A DNA stretch of 63,754 nt. Source: Lentisphaerae bacterium GWF2_45_14. GTDB lineage: Bacteria; Verrucomicrobiota; Lentisphaeria; Victivallales; GWF2-45-14. This document shows, in pieces, positions 7,951 through 17,676 of the stretch. The notes beneath the pieces are model-generated. The model did no database searches. It saw only the letters and a list, made by a program, of their open reading frames with translations, and had not been told where the DNA came from. Position 1 is the stretch's first letter. Every line of letters starts with the position of its first letter. The stretch lies in the NCBI GenBank assembly GCA_001804785.1, contig MHBG01000079.1, positions 1 to 63,754 of the forward strand. The letters run 5' to 3'. The translations under genes and the position numbers were made by a program.

Positions 7951-8895
7951 ATGAGTACAATAGCCGAGATAGCCAGGGCCGCGAAGGTCTCTCCAGCCAC
8001 CGTTTCGAGGGTCTTCAACAAGCACCCTCATGTAGGCGATGGTGTCCGCAAGCGGGTACTTGAGGCATCCAGATCTCTCGGTTACTCCCCAAAATTCAGC
8101 GGGACCGGAAACTCCATCGCGATAATGGCTGGCGGCAATGACGGGATTAATCTCGGCGCCTATGAGAATCTTTTGACTGTGGCTATTTCAAGGGAGCTCT
8201 TCAAGAAGCAGCACAATCTCGAAATAATTACGGACCGGCATATTCCCTTCATACATGGACGTGCTTACAGGGCACTTATTGTAACAACCAGTTCCGTAAA
8301 TGACAAGATCCCGTTTCCAGGCATAAATACCATAACGATTAACAATCCTGTGGCCGGGGTTCATTCCGTATCTACCGATCACGCCCAGGGTATTGAGGCG
8401 GCTGTCGATTATCTTGTCAGGCACGGGCACTCTACAATAGGATTTATTTGCGGTAGATCCCAAAGCTGGGGCGACTCAGAGAGGTATAAAGGATATTTGC
8501 GCGGACTTGAAAAAAATAGCATTCCCTTTGATTCGAGGCTTTTTTGCGCGGTTGGTATGACCGAGATTTTTGAAAACTGCGCCCGAATGCTTACCCGTAA
8601 CCCGACCGCGCTAATATTGAGCGGCGAAGGCAGGGCACTTATCCTTAATCATTCACTTTATCTTATGAAAAAAAGGATACCCGACGACATATCTGTGATA
8701 AGCTTTGAGGAATCGAATGTATCAAGCTTTCTGTGTCCCGCCCATACTACGGTAAGTCAGGATTTGGATAAAATCGCGGAGATTGCCGTAGATATGATTT
8801 TCAAAATAGAGAGAGAAGCTCCGAAAGAACCGCTGAATATCGTACTTGAAAATAAAATAATAGAGCGCGATTCCATAAAGGATTTAACAATTTAA
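7951..8895 (+). CDS. LacI-family transcriptional regulator
   Basis: The N-terminal helix-turn-helix is canonical: TIAEIARAAKVSPATVSRVF followed by a hinge helix ending RSLGYSP. A periplasmic-binding-protein-like sensor domain follows, with VSTDHAQGIEAAVDYL and RHGHSTIGFICG. The whole protein is about 314 residues, slightly short for the family. The sensor domain presumably binds a sugar or sugar phosphate. The ATG at 7951 is chosen, and a GTG one codon earlier is an equally possible start behind the AGG at 7939-7941. A glycosidase gene follows after 14 bp. The two operator copies upstream suggest that it represses itself, the glycosidase and possibly the divergent aldolase. Confidence 0.93.
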   Translation: MSTIAEIARAAKVSPATVSRVFNKHPHVGDGVRKRVLEASRSLGYSPKFSGTGNSIAIMAGGNDGINLGAYENLLTVAISRELFKKQHNLEIITDRHIPFIHGRAYRALIVTTSSVNDKIPFPGINTITINNPVAGVHSVSTDHAQGIEAAVDYLVRHGHSTIGFICGRSQSWGDSERYKGYLRGLEKNSIPFDSRLFCAVGMTEIFENCARMLTRNPTALILSGEGRALILNHSLYLMKKRIPDDISVISFEESNVSSFLCPAHTTVSQDLDKIAEIAVDMIFKIEREAPKEPLNIVLENKIIERDSIKDLTI

Positions 8896-8909
8896 AAAGG
8901 ACTTTGAAA

Positions 8910-10838
8910 ATGGGAAAAGATTTTTCACTTACAGAAAGCGGACGCTTTACGACGGGATGTAATTACTGGGCCTCGCATGCAGGCATAAAAATGTGGTCGG
9001 ACTGGAATAAGGATGTCGTCGACGCCGATCTCAAACAAATTTCAGAAACCGGGTTGAAGGTGCTGCGGGTCTTTCCGCTATGGTCCGATTTTCAGCCCCT
9101 CGTCTCGCTTAAGGGGTGTGCCGGAGACCATGTGGAATACGCGTTTGGCGATGAGCCTCTTCCCGATACCGAATCAGGCAAGGCCGGCGTTTCCGATGAG
9201 ATGATGGAGCGTTTTCAAATCTTTGCGGATACCGCTAAAAAATATGGTTTAAAATTAATCGTCGGTCTCATTACGGGCTGGATGAGCGGTCGGCTTTTTG
9301 TCCCGTCCGCGTTTGAAAATAAGGATGTCCTCGCGGATTCGGAAGTCGTCAGATGGCAGATAAAATTTGTGAAGTACTTTGTCAAGTATTTCAGGAATCA
9401 CGAGGCCGTGGCTGCATGGGACCTCGGTAACGAGTGCAACTGCATGGGACGGCTTCCCGACCGCTCACATGCTTATTTGTGGAGTTCCGCAATCGCGAAT
9501 GCTGTAAAGGCAGTTGATAATTCCCGTCCTGTCGTTTCGGGCATGCACAGCCTAAAAGCAAATCCTTCGGCCGTCTGGACTATTGAGGATCAGGGTGAGA
9601 TCATGGATGTCCTTACAACTCATCCCTATCCGCGTTTTACCCCGGATTGCGATCAGGATCCCGTTAATGAGATAAGAAACGGCCTTCATGCCACGGCGGA
9701 ATCCTGCCTTTACTCCGATCTGGGCGCAAAACCATGTATAGTAGAGGAAATCGGAACGTTGGCGAGCGTTTTTGCAAGTGAAAAAATAGCAGCCGACTAC
9801 ATCAGAACTGTACTCTTTTCCTCTTGGGCCCATGACCATCGTGCACTGCTCTGGTGGTGCGCGTATGATCAGGACCATCTTGCTTATGCGCCTTACGACT
9901 GGAATGCCGTTGAGCGTTATCTCGGAATTTTCAGGAAGGACAGAACGCCCAAGCCGCTCGCATCCGCGTTTTCATCATTCAGCGCTTTCATCGGTTCTGC
10001 TCCTGAGCTTCCGCAAAGGAAAAAGGATGCCGTCTGTCTTCTTACCGCGGACCAGTTCCAGTGGAGCGTCGCGTACAGCTCATTTGTCCTTTCCAAACAG
10101 GCAGGGTTTGACATCGAATTCCAGGCAGCCGATGATAAGCTTAAGGATAGTTCCTTATATCTTATGCCGTCCATTGCCGGCGGACGTTCCATTTCGCGAA
10201 GAAGATGGCTTGCCCTTATCGAAAAGGTGCGCGCCGGAGCGACGCTCTATATATCGATGAAAGACGGCATACTTGCCCCATTTGACGAGATTGTCGGGCT
10301 TGAATGCCAAACTATGGTCAAGCGCAGTTCTCCGGCGCTTTTCTCGTTCGCAGATACTTCGTTCGCTGTGGATTCGCCTTACAGGATAAACTTCAAGACA
10401 AAAGGTGCGAAAGTCATTTCTGATGAATCCGACGGCAATCCGCTCTTTACGTCATTCACGCTCGGAAAGGGGACAGTCTTTTTCCTTTCCGTTCCGATTG
10501 AGACTTACACGAGCACCCTTCCCGGGGCGTTTCATCTTCCCGATTCAACTCCATTCCGGCATATTTACTCCATGATCGCTTCCGGTGTTATTGATAAACG
10601 CCTTATCGGAAAGAGCAACCCGTTTATCGGAATTACAGAGCACGAGATTTCCTCCTCCGAAAAAATAATAGTAGCCATAAACTACTCATCGCAAGATGCT
10701 TCTGATGAATTTTCGATTGCTCATGGATGGCGTTTTGTCGACGCGCTTTATGGAAATGCTCCTCAGCGGAAATCGGAGACTGCTGTTTCCGTGAGTCTGC
10801 CGCCTAATAGTGCGGTAGTTTTGCGTTTTTCTAGTTAA
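8910..10838 (+). CDS. GH5-like (clan GH-A) glycoside hydrolase, cytoplasmic
   Basis: The N-terminal about 350 residues look like a TIM-barrel glycosidase of clan GH-A, close to GH5 cellulase/mannanase-type proteins. The acid/base candidate is the glutamate of AAWDLGNECN near residue 175. The nucleophile candidate is in CIVEEIGTLAS near residue 280. The C-terminal 280 residues are beta-rich, with a glutamine-amidotransferase-like middle section similar to the trimerisation and C-terminal parts of large GH-A enzymes. No signal peptide is present, so it probably acts on imported oligosaccharides. The ATG at 8910 has AAAAAGG upstream; a TTG two codons earlier is possible. It is the second gene of the LacI-controlled pair. 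Confidence 0.78.
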   Translation: MGKDFSLTESGRFTTGCNYWASHAGIKMWSDWNKDVVDADLKQISETGLKVLRVFPLWSDFQPLVSLKGCAGDHVEYAFGDEPLPDTESGKAGVSDEMMERFQIFADTAKKYGLKLIVGLITGWMSGRLFVPSAFENKDVLADSEVVRWQIKFVKYFVKYFRNHEAVAAWDLGNECNCMGRLPDRSHAYLWSSAIANAVKAVDNSRPVVSGMHSLKANPSAVWTIEDQGEIMDVLTTHPYPRFTPDCDQDPVNEIRNGLHATAESCLYSDLGAKPCIVEEIGTLASVFASEKIAADYIRTVLFSSWAHDHRALLWWCAYDQDHLAYAPYDWNAVERYLGIFRKDRTPKPLASAFSSFSAFIGSAPELPQRKKDAVCLLTADQFQWSVAYSSFVLSKQAGFDIEFQAADDKLKDSSLYLMPSIAGGRSISRRRWLALIEKVRAGATLYISMKDGILAPFDEIVGLECQTMVKRSSPALFSFADTSFAVDSPYRINFKTKGAKVISDESDGNPLFTSFTLGKGTVFFLSVPIETYTSTLPGAFHLPDSTPFRHIYSMIASGVIDKRLIGKSNPFIGITEHEISSSEKIIVAINYSSQDASDEFSIAHGWRFVDALYGNAPQRKSETAVSVSLPPNSAVVLRFSS

Positions 10839-10866
10839 GGCCGGGCGCTATGGAAGATTATAAAGG

Positions 10867-10889
10867 TTCCTGATTATTTTATTCAGGAA
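10867..10889. terminator. Bidirectional hairpin between convergent genes
   Basis: TTCCTGA at 10867-10873 pairs with TCAGGAA at 10883-10889 across an AT-rich 9-base loop. The hairpin overlaps the stop codon of the minus-strand glycosyltransferase and lies 29 bp after the plus-strand glycosidase stop. It could end both transcripts. There is no long T tract, so it may be weak. Confidence 0.5.
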
Positions 10890-12330
10890 TCACTTCATAT
10901 ATTTTCTGGTATTTGCCTGCATCAATAACACGAAAATCCTTACAGGGGAATCTTTTCAGAACGCGCTTAAAATCATTCTCATCTTTTACGACTATGAATG
11001 TTTTCGGCGAAAACGGACGTTTTATTGACAATGTCTTTAGTTTCGGACCGTCAAATAAAAAAAGACTGTCCGGCATTTTTAATACAGACCAGTAAAACCC
11101 GAATGCGTAAGGGTCGGCGTCAAACGATACGAAGACAGGCACCGATTTTCCCTCCGACATTTGCTTTATTGTCTTTCCGGCTTCAAAGGGCTGAAAGTCC
11201 TTTTGCGTATAATAGGGTGAAAAGTAGTCGTCCAGCCCATGGTCCCTCGCAGTCCATACGGAGAGATTATTTTTTGCGCCAAGGCATGACAATGCCCAGA
11301 GCGCCGATACCGCCACCGCGATTAGCAGTCGTGAATCGTCCTTGAATTTTCTTAAAAGTTTTCTTATGAGCGGAGACGCTGTCCAGGCGGCAACGGGTAT
11401 CCACAAAGCCAGTAAAGGGAAAAACACTCTCGGAAACGGCGCCGGCGAGCTTATGAGAATCACTGCCGCTGGCGCAAAGAATATCGCGAGCCTTGCCAAT
11501 CTATCTATTCTGATTGTTTCCCTTTTGATGATTGCCGGTATTGCCAGGATTATAAGAGGCAGAAAAGACACGATGAATGCCGCGTATATGCAGCTTATTG
11601 CAGCTGAATGATTTGACCAGCCTTCCTTAAGATTCATGTTTGCCATAAATTTTTCATGTATGGGCAGATAGAAAATAAGGATTGAGAAAAGAGGGATCAG
11701 CAACGCCGCGATAAAGCCTGGCGTCAGCAGTTCTCTGATTTTACAGTAACGCGCCGCAATAAACGGTATCAGTACCAGCGGAATGATGTTGGAAGGAATT
11801 GTTCCTACCGCCGCAAGTGATGATATGAAGTAGAGGATAAATGCTGTTTTCTTTTTTCTCCTCAGAGCCTTGTCGCAAAATATGAACGCAAGGAGAACAA
11901 AAAGGAAGCTCATGATGTACCCCCTTATCGCCACCGAGTATATTGCGAACGGCATTGAGAGTGCAAACAGGAGGGATGCCGCTAGTGCCGTTTCTCTGCT
12001 AGCCCTCGTGCGCGTGAAGCGGTAAAGAGTCCAGAGCGATATGATGGAAAGGGCCAGTGATGGAAGCCTGAAAGTCCACTCGAAGACACTCAGAAATTCC
12101 GACCAGGCGTTTATGAAGAATTTCAGGAGATATGTGAAAAGGATGTGATTGTTTGGGATATTATATTTGAAGTAGATCTGAGAGAAATCAAGGTTCAGCG
12201 TAAAACCCGTTACGGTGATGACTTCATCGAACCACAACGGTCTTGATATATTTTTACTTGCACTCCAGACTGCGGCACAGAGAATAATTCCGAAGGTCAG
12301 GAGCGATTCTCTGAACTGCGTTTTTTTCAT
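10879..12330 (-). CDS. GT39/ArnT-like membrane glycosyltransferase
   Basis: This is a polytopic membrane protein of 483 residues with about ten hydrophobic helices. Near its N-terminus it has SRPLWFDEVITVTGF, where the acidic DE pair in the first periplasmic loop is characteristic of the GT39/PMT/ArnT superfamily. These enzymes transfer sugars from polyprenyl-phosphate donors to lipids or proteins outside the cytoplasmic membrane. The short C-terminal soluble part carries no recognised domain. It starts 3 bp after apgM, so the two are cotranscribed, although no metabolic link is evident. The acceptor and the donor sugar cannot be told from sequence. Confidence 0.8.
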   Translation of the reverse strand: MKKTQFRESLLTFGIILCAAVWSASKNISRPLWFDEVITVTGFTLNLDFSQIYFKYNIPNNHILFTYLLKFFINAWSEFLSVFEWTFRLPSLALSIISLWTLYRFTRTRASRETALAASLLFALSMPFAIYSVAIRGYIMSFLFVLLAFIFCDKALRRKKKTAFILYFISSLAAVGTIPSNIIPLVLIPFIAARYCKIRELLTPGFIAALLIPLFSILIFYLPIHEKFMANMNLKEGWSNHSAAISCIYAAFIVSFLPLIILAIPAIIKRETIRIDRLARLAIFFAPAAVILISSPAPFPRVFFPLLALWIPVAAWTASPLIRKLLRKFKDDSRLLIAVAVSALWALSCLGAKNNLSVWTARDHGLDDYFSPYYTQKDFQPFEAGKTIKQMSEGKSVPVFVSFDADPYAFGFYWSVLKMPDSLFLFDGPKLKTLSIKRPFSPKTFIVVKDENDFKRVLKRFPCKDFRVIDAGKYQKIYEVIPE

Positions 12331-12333
12331 GCC

Positions 12334-13536
12334 TTACTTCAAATCCAGTATAAGTTTTATGAGTTGATCGCCCTGCATCTGGCCGAGCGAGCCTGCGGGT
12401 GCGTTTTTTTCAGAATAACTCATGATGGAATCTGGTTTTATGTGAGGGCCGCAAACCGCGACGGGTACGGGCACTCTGGTGTGTTTTCTGAGCTTGATGG
12501 GGACAGGGTGGTCGGGAAGTATCGCGAAAACGGTGTTTTTTTGATCCAGTTTGGACATCACGGGTCCGACAATTCGGGAATCAAAATCTTCTATTGCCTT
12601 TACTTTTAGCTTCAGGTCACCGATGTGGCTGCATTCATCCGGAGCCTCGACATGAAGGTAGACAAAATCATGGTCTTCGAGACTCTTGAGCGCTGCCGCG
12701 GCTTTGCCTTCATAGTTGGTGTCAACGAATCCGGTCGCACCTTCGACTTTTATTGTATCCATAGCCGCGCACTTAGCAATCCCGAAAATAACATCGACGG
12801 CACTGATTACGGCACCCTTTTTCCCGTTGTATTTTTCGGAGAACTTTTGAAAGTTCGGCTTCTTCCCTGGACTCCACGGCCAGATATAGTTGGCGGGCGC
12901 GCCCTTTCCCCTGTTTAGCGGGTGCTTTTCCAGCAGCTCGGCTGCTTTTGAGATAATTTCATTGAGGAATTTTACTGTATATTCAGCTTCGGGGGCTAGT
13001 GCTTTTAATCCGATATTGTTTACGTTTTCGCCATGACTGGAGTCGGGCTTTGCATAATCGACTTTATCGGAAAATTCTTTTCCGTGGAGCAAGATGAGAT
13101 TTCTGTAACTTACGCCTGGAAAGAAGCTTATTTTTTCGGTGCCAAGTTTTTCCTGCAGGTAATTCATGAGCTGAGAGGATACTGCATTGTCAATGTGGCC
13201 TGCGGAGTAATCCTCGATGAGTGATTCTTTGACGTTTATGAGGTTGCAGCGCCATGCTATGTCGTTATCGTTCAATGTAATACCTTGGCTTACGGCCTCA
13301 AGCGGACCGCGGCCCGGATAAAATTTTGCTAGGTCATATCCAAGTACGGACATATTGGCGACATCGGAGGAAGTCGGAAATCCTTTGGGGAGACTGAGAA
13401 ATGTCCCGCTCGCCCCTTGTGACGCGATTTTGTCCATGTTGGGAGTGTTTGCATATTCAAGAGGGGTTTTCCCGCCGAGTTCGTCCAGTGACTCATCGGC
13501 CATACCATCGGCGAGAAACAACACAGCTTTAGACAT
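12334..13536 (-). CDS. apgM: Cofactor-independent phosphoglycerate mutase, archaeal-type
   Basis: ApgM interconverts 3- and 2-phosphoglycerate in glycolysis without 2,3-bisphosphoglycerate. The protein belongs to the alkaline phosphatase-like superfamily. It begins with VLFLADGMADESLDELGGKT (first metal aspartate) and has the phosphoserine candidate in FPTSSDVANMSVLGYD. Later metal ligands are in VYLHVEAPDECSHIGD and ILPDHPVP. Its 400 residues match the ApgM group and are shorter than the 510-residue GpmI. It is the first gene of a pair with the GT39-like gene. Confidence 0.92.
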   Translation of the reverse strand: MSKAVLFLADGMADESLDELGGKTPLEYANTPNMDKIASQGASGTFLSLPKGFPTSSDVANMSVLGYDLAKFYPGRGPLEAVSQGITLNDNDIAWRCNLINVKESLIEDYSAGHIDNAVSSQLMNYLQEKLGTEKISFFPGVSYRNLILLHGKEFSDKVDYAKPDSSHGENVNNIGLKALAPEAEYTVKFLNEIISKAAELLEKHPLNRGKGAPANYIWPWSPGKKPNFQKFSEKYNGKKGAVISAVDVIFGIAKCAAMDTIKVEGATGFVDTNYEGKAAAALKSLEDHDFVYLHVEAPDECSHIGDLKLKVKAIEDFDSRIVGPVMSKLDQKNTVFAILPDHPVPIKLRKHTRVPVPVAVCGPHIKPDSIMSYSEKNAPAGSLGQMQGDQLIKLILDLK

Positions 13537-13587
13537 ATAGCGACTACCCTTTGATTGTTAGTTAATGCGAGGCGCCGAAAAGCAGTG

Positions 13588-14739
13588 CTAGGCGGACGTG
13601 AACGTGAGCGTAAATGTCAGTTCGTCATCGCCCGGAAAATCTGCCTTCACTTTTCCGCCGTTCAATTCAACAAGATGCTTTGCGACGGAGAACGCGAGCC
13701 CGGACCCTACGTTTGCTATAGGCAGTGCGAACGGTTCAAAAATAGCCTCGGCATTTTTCTTGACATTCGGGATCCCCTTGATTGCGATAATGCAGTCGGT
13801 TTCGCCCCTGTTTGGAAAAGTTGCTGCTGAAATATGGAACTGCGCCTTGCCCCCGGTGCTTTCGACAATTTCATTGAGTATCAGGTTGAAGAGTTCACGC
13901 ACGTGGCTTGGGTCGGAGAATATTTCGAGTGTTTTATCTATTTGCATTGAACAGCATTTATCAATGTCATGAATATTCTGCTTTTGTATTTTTATATTGT
14001 TGAACACGTCTTCGATGGCTTCCCGCAGATTAAGTTTTTCCGATGCCGGAGGGCCGCCTTTGAGTTCACTGCTGCGGTTTGCGAGGACCAGGAACTGTTT
14101 AACCATTTGCTGCATTCTTTCGAGGCTTTTCTTGACATCGTGCAGCGCGTCTTCGGCTATCTGTTCGAATTTCCCTTTTTCCATTGACTCAATGAGCATG
14201 ATATTGCCAAATGATACGCCGAGCATGTTGTTGAAATTATGAGATATTCCTGCGGCGATCCTGGCGATAGCGGAATTTCTTTTTTCCTCAAGCATGATTT
14301 TAAGCATTTCCTGCTTCTGGGTTCCAAGCCTGGCGAGTTCGACGTGGGTTCTGACCCTGGCGATAAGTTCCTTGTGGTTGAAAGGCTTTGTCACAAAATC
14401 GACTGCACCTGCCTCGAATGCCTTAAGCTTGTCTTTCAGAGCGTCCAGCGCGGTTATGAATATTATGGGTATATCCTTTGTCACGGGATCCTTCTTGAGT
14501 TCCTGCGCGACAGAGAAACCGTCCATTCCCGGCATCATGATATCGAGAAGGACTATCTCCGGCCTGGCCTTTTTTACGAGGTCCACGCCTTCTTTGCCGT
14601 CGGCCGCTGAGATAACCTCATAGTTGGGGGCGGTGAATGCGCTGACTATAAAATTTCTGTTGAGGTGCGAATCATCGACTACAATCAACTTCGCGGGCGG
14701 GTTGAAGTATATTTCGTTATTGTTGAAGAATTCAGTCAT
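13588..14739 (-). CDS. Receiver-histidine kinase hybrid
   Basis: An N-terminal receiver domain (about residues 15-135) has the acidic pair VVDDSH, the phosphoacceptor region VLLDIMMPGMDGF and a lysine in VTKPFNHKE. A coiled linker leads to a histidine kinase part with an H-box ARIAAGISHNFNNMLG near residue 165. A degenerate N-box ELFNLILNEIVES and a shortened G-box near SGLAFSVAKHLVELNGG follow. The receiver-first order is typical of cytosolic relay kinases that take a signal from another kinase. No membrane span is present. The gene stands alone on the minus strand, 51 bp upstream of apgM and 132 bp from the Ser/Thr kinase. The partner is unknown. Confidence 0.87.
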   Translation of the reverse strand: MTEFFNNNEIYFNPPAKLIVVDDSHLNRNFIVSAFTAPNYEVISAADGKEGVDLVKKARPEIVLLDIMMPGMDGFSVAQELKKDPVTKDIPIIFITALDALKDKLKAFEAGAVDFVTKPFNHKELIARVRTHVELARLGTQKQEMLKIMLEEKRNSAIARIAAGISHNFNNMLGVSFGNIMLIESMEKGKFEQIAEDALHDVKKSLERMQQMVKQFLVLANRSSELKGGPPASEKLNLREAIEDVFNNIKIQKQNIHDIDKCCSMQIDKTLEIFSDPSHVRELFNLILNEIVESTGGKAQFHISAATFPNRGETDCIIAIKGIPNVKKNAEAIFEPFALPIANVGSGLAFSVAKHLVELNGGKVKADFPGDDELTFTLTFTSA

Positions 14740-14871
14740 TGTTCAAATATTTCTACTTAAGTTATAAGGCAACAGTATTCCCTGAGCGGATCTTTTTCAA
14801 GTTAGAGACGCGTTGAATGCCGTCTTTCTTTCATCCCTTTGTTGCTTTATCGTATGAGTTTTTATCCGGAT

Positions 14872-16458
14872 TTATTGGGTCGTGCCTTGTTTTTGTGAGT
14901 CTTTACTTGTGCCTATATTTCTTTTGTCGATTTTATACATGTATTCTTTTGCTATGGCTTCTCTTTCTTCCAGAGTTTCTTTCGCAAAGGGGCCGTCATA
15001 TTGCAGTAACAGCTCCGCAGCCTTGCTGAATTCCTGTTTTTTGATGAGGGGTTCGGCCTGTTTCTGTATTCTGAAAATGATTCTTTTAGCTTCTATGTCC
15101 TTTAGTTCCTGCTCCAGATTTTCGAAACTCCTGAAGATCATGCTAATAAAGAAGACAGAAAGGGGGATAAAAATTATAATTGAAAAAATTATAATCGGCC
15201 AGAAGTGGCGTTTTACATAGTTACTGAAGTTTTCAATGAAGGAACTGCCCTGTTTTGCATTTTCTTCAGAACCTGCGTTTTTTTTAGGAGGCGGGATACT
15301 TGGCTGCCTCATTATTTGAGTTCCGGTTTCACTTCGCTCATGACGGGGGTTTATCTTCTGTACCGTGGGTGGCGGGGTTTCGGTAACGAGTCTGGGTTTA
15401 AAGTTTTTAAAACGGTGGAGCCTGCCGGTGTAATTCCCGTCGTCAGAGGGGATTTCTCTCGTTTCAGTGAAAGAGGCAGCTGTGTCGGGCGTGGGTGTAT
15501 TAGGCATCATGCCGGAAAAAACTCTGTCGATATCCCTGATGCAGTCATGCCATGAATTTTGCCTGTCACTTTTATTTTTTGCCATCATTATTTCTATGAG
15601 AGCACAACAGCTTTCCGAGAGGTTAGGGTTTACAGACTTGGGTGATGGGAGGGATTCTGTTATGTGCTTGGTCAATATGCCGACCGCCGTTTCAGCGTCG
15701 TATGGTACGCTTCCCACCACCATATGATAGAGTGTCGCTCCGAGGGAATAGAGATCTGCCCTGAAGTCCTGATTCGGTTTGGACAGTGCCTGTTCCGGGC
15801 TCATATAGTAAGGAGTTCCGACGATCATGCCGGAGAGTGTAAGCTGAGCGTCTTCCGAGAGGGATTTTGAGATTCCCAGGTCGAGAAGTTTCGCATTGCC
15901 TTTCCTGTCTATCATTATATTGGAGGGCTTGATGTCCCTGTGCAGTATTTTATATTCGTCCCATGCATATTGAAGAGCATATGCGATGTCTTTGATTATT
16001 TTAAGAGCCTTTTTTTCTTCAATTATTTTTTCAATCTTGAGGAGATTTCCCAGTTCTACTCCATCTATGTACGATATGGCCAGGTAGTATACTCCCTTGT
16101 CCACCCCTGCGTCGAATGCCGTTACGATATTAGGGTGTGCCATCTTTGCGGCATTTCGGACTTCTTTCATGAAGCGTTCCACGAATTCGCTGTTGCTTGT
16201 AAGGCCCGGAGACAGGATTTTCAACGCAACCTTGCGGTCCATTGTCGTGTGATGAGCCAACCAGACTTCGCCCATTCCTCCGGTTCCCAGCTTGGATTCT
16301 AGCTTGAATCCTGCGACTATCATGCCTTTATCTATGCCAGGCATAGGGATCAGTATTGTGCTGTTACAGCCTGGGCATTCGGCAGTGCCGCCGGCCAGTG
16401 AGGGGTCGGCTTCTATCCCAATCCTGCAGTTTGGGCAATTAAAGAAAATGGTGCTCAT
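14872..16458 (-). CDS. Membrane Ser/Thr protein kinase with N-terminal zinc ribbon
   Basis: Residues 8-31 form a two-CxxC zinc ribbon (C8, C11, C28, C31). A eukaryotic-like kinase domain follows, with the glycine loop LGTGGMGEVW near 57-66, the ATP lysine K80, the catalytic loop HRDIKPSN at 173-180, and DLG replacing DFG at about 193. After a proline-rich linker, one membrane helix lies near 419-442. The extracytoplasmic tail at 467-513 contains a repeat also present in the protein at 16507-17676. That gene lies 48 bp upstream on the same strand. Zinc-ribbon kinases of this layout are common in Planctomycetes and Lentisphaerae. The substrate is unknown. Confidence 0.9.
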   Translation of the reverse strand: MSTIFFNCPNCRIGIEADPSLAGGTAECPGCNSTILIPMPGIDKGMIVAGFKLESKLGTGGMGEVWLAHHTTMDRKVALKILSPGLTSNSEFVERFMKEVRNAAKMAHPNIVTAFDAGVDKGVYYLAISYIDGVELGNLLKIEKIIEEKKALKIIKDIAYALQYAWDEYKILHRDIKPSNIMIDRKGNAKLLDLGISKSLSEDAQLTLSGMIVGTPYYMSPEQALSKPNQDFRADLYSLGATLYHMVVGSVPYDAETAVGILTKHITESLPSPKSVNPNLSESCCALIEIMMAKNKSDRQNSWHDCIRDIDRVFSGMMPNTPTPDTAASFTETREIPSDDGNYTGRLHRFKNFKPRLVTETPPPTVQKINPRHERSETGTQIMRQPSIPPPKKNAGSEENAKQGSSFIENFSNYVKRHFWPIIIFSIIIFIPLSVFFISMIFRSFENLEQELKDIEAKRIIFRIQKQAEPLIKKQEFSKAAELLLQYDGPFAKETLEEREAIAKEYMYKIDKRNIGTSKDSQKQGTTQ

Positions 16459-16506
16459 TTACTTGTTCCTGAACAAATGATTTCAACAGCTGGCGTATAC
16501 AAGACA

Positions 16507-17676
16507 TCAGTCCAGACGTTTTTTCAATTTTTTAAGTTCTATTTTGCCGACCGCCTCAAGGATTGGCTGGGAAAATATACCTGTTTTTGCAAAATATTCC
16601 TTTGCCTCTTCGATTTTGTTATGTCTATATGCGTTCAAGCCGGCATAGAGGTATTTTTCGACGCTGTTCATTTTTGACAGTCTTTTTAGATGTTCAGACG
16701 CATTTAGTATTGACAGCGGCATCGATTCTTTTAATTTTGTGTTTCCGACTTTGCTTATATAAAATATTTTCCCGTTTTTAATCCCTTTTACTTCGATTTT
16801 GAGTTTGCCGCCCCATGTTTCCAGCAGCACGGTCTTATTAATGTCCAGCCGCAGGGATTCCTCAAGTATTTTTTCGCCTTTTTCAATATTTTTTAAGTTG
16901 AGGATTGCGTTTTCTATTTTGCCTTTGACAGGTGCAAGTTCTTTGTCTTTAAGAAATCCCTCCAGTTTGGCGACCGCCCCGTCTACTTTCCCTTCAATTA
17001 TATAGTCGCCTATTTCGTCAAGCTGCTTTTTGAGTTTCTTTTTTGCGATATCAAGTTCCTGTTCAGATTCGAGCCCTGTTTTGTAGAGCCGGTCTATTAC
17101 CTGCTGCCTGGCATCGGAAGTTTTATCTTTCAAGGGTCCTTTGTAGTCCCTGTATATGGCGATGGCTTCCATGTATGCATTTTCATCTATATAAGGCTTA
17201 GCCCGCGTTTCCAGGCTTTTCATGAGCCTTTCAGATTCGGGGTCAAGCTTCTTGACGGCTGCGGTCCCAGTTGCCGCAGCTTTTGCCGACTCTTTTATTT
17301 CGGCTATTTTTTCGTCTATAAGTGCTTCAAATTCAGAGCCTTTGACAAATTCTTTCATGCTGAGGTAATACTTTTCGACAAGCGCTGGCTTATCCATGTT
17401 TTCACGGGCATACTGGACTGCCTTGTTGAAGGCTTCCTCTTTCCTTTTTGCTACGGCGAGCTTGTGTTCTATATCTGCCTGGAGTTGTTTCGCGGCGTTT
17501 TCTTCCTCTTCTTTCTTGATGGCTATTTCCTGCTTTTTGGCGTCTTCGATCTTTCTCTTTTCATTTTCCTGATATTTATTATACACCATATAGACGCCGA
17601 CCCCGAAGACAGCTATGACCCCGATATACACAACAATGTACGGAAGCTTTGACATAAAAGATGACTTTGCACTCAC
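16507..17676 (-). CDS. Single-span coiled-coil membrane protein, partner of the Ser/Thr kinase
   Basis: No named family was recognised. A membrane helix at about residues 12-33 is followed by a highly charged coiled coil (about 35-85). A repeated module comes next: the copy at 157-200 reads RAKPYIDENAYMEAIA, then YRDYKGPLK. It aligns with the kinase tail (QAEPLIKKQEFSKAAEL, then YDGPFAK). The C-terminal half is helical, with a SAF-like beta segment near 275-310. The shared module, the shared topology (one span, repeat outside) and the 48-bp gap suggest that the two proteins act together in the envelope. Confidence 0.75.
   Translation of the reverse strand: MSAKSSFMSKLPYIVVYIGVIAVFGVGVYMVYNKYQENEKRKIEDAKKQEIAIKKEEEENAAKQLQADIEHKLAVAKRKEEAFNKAVQYARENMDKPALVEKYYLSMKEFVKGSEFEALIDEKIAEIKESAKAAATGTAAVKKLDPESERLMKSLETRAKPYIDENAYMEAIAIYRDYKGPLKDKTSDARQQVIDRLYKTGLESEQELDIAKKKLKKQLDEIGDYIIEGKVDGAVAKLEGFLKDKELAPVKGKIENAILNLKNIEKGEKILEESLRLDINKTVLLETWGGKLKIEVKGIKNGKIFYISKVGNTKLKESMPLSILNASEHLKRLSKMNSVEKYLYAGLNAYRHNKIEEAKEYFAKTGIFSQPILEAVGKIELKKLKKRLD

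Noticed and set aside
7676-7960. 94-codon minus-strand reading frame in the lacI-aldolase gap
   Set aside because: It covers both operators and the lacI promoter and has no recognisable domain, a biased composition and no ribosome-binding site.
16474-16495. Sequence resembling the LacI operator near the kinase start
   Set aside because: It matches at only about 10 of 13 positions and has no partner site; chance is likely.
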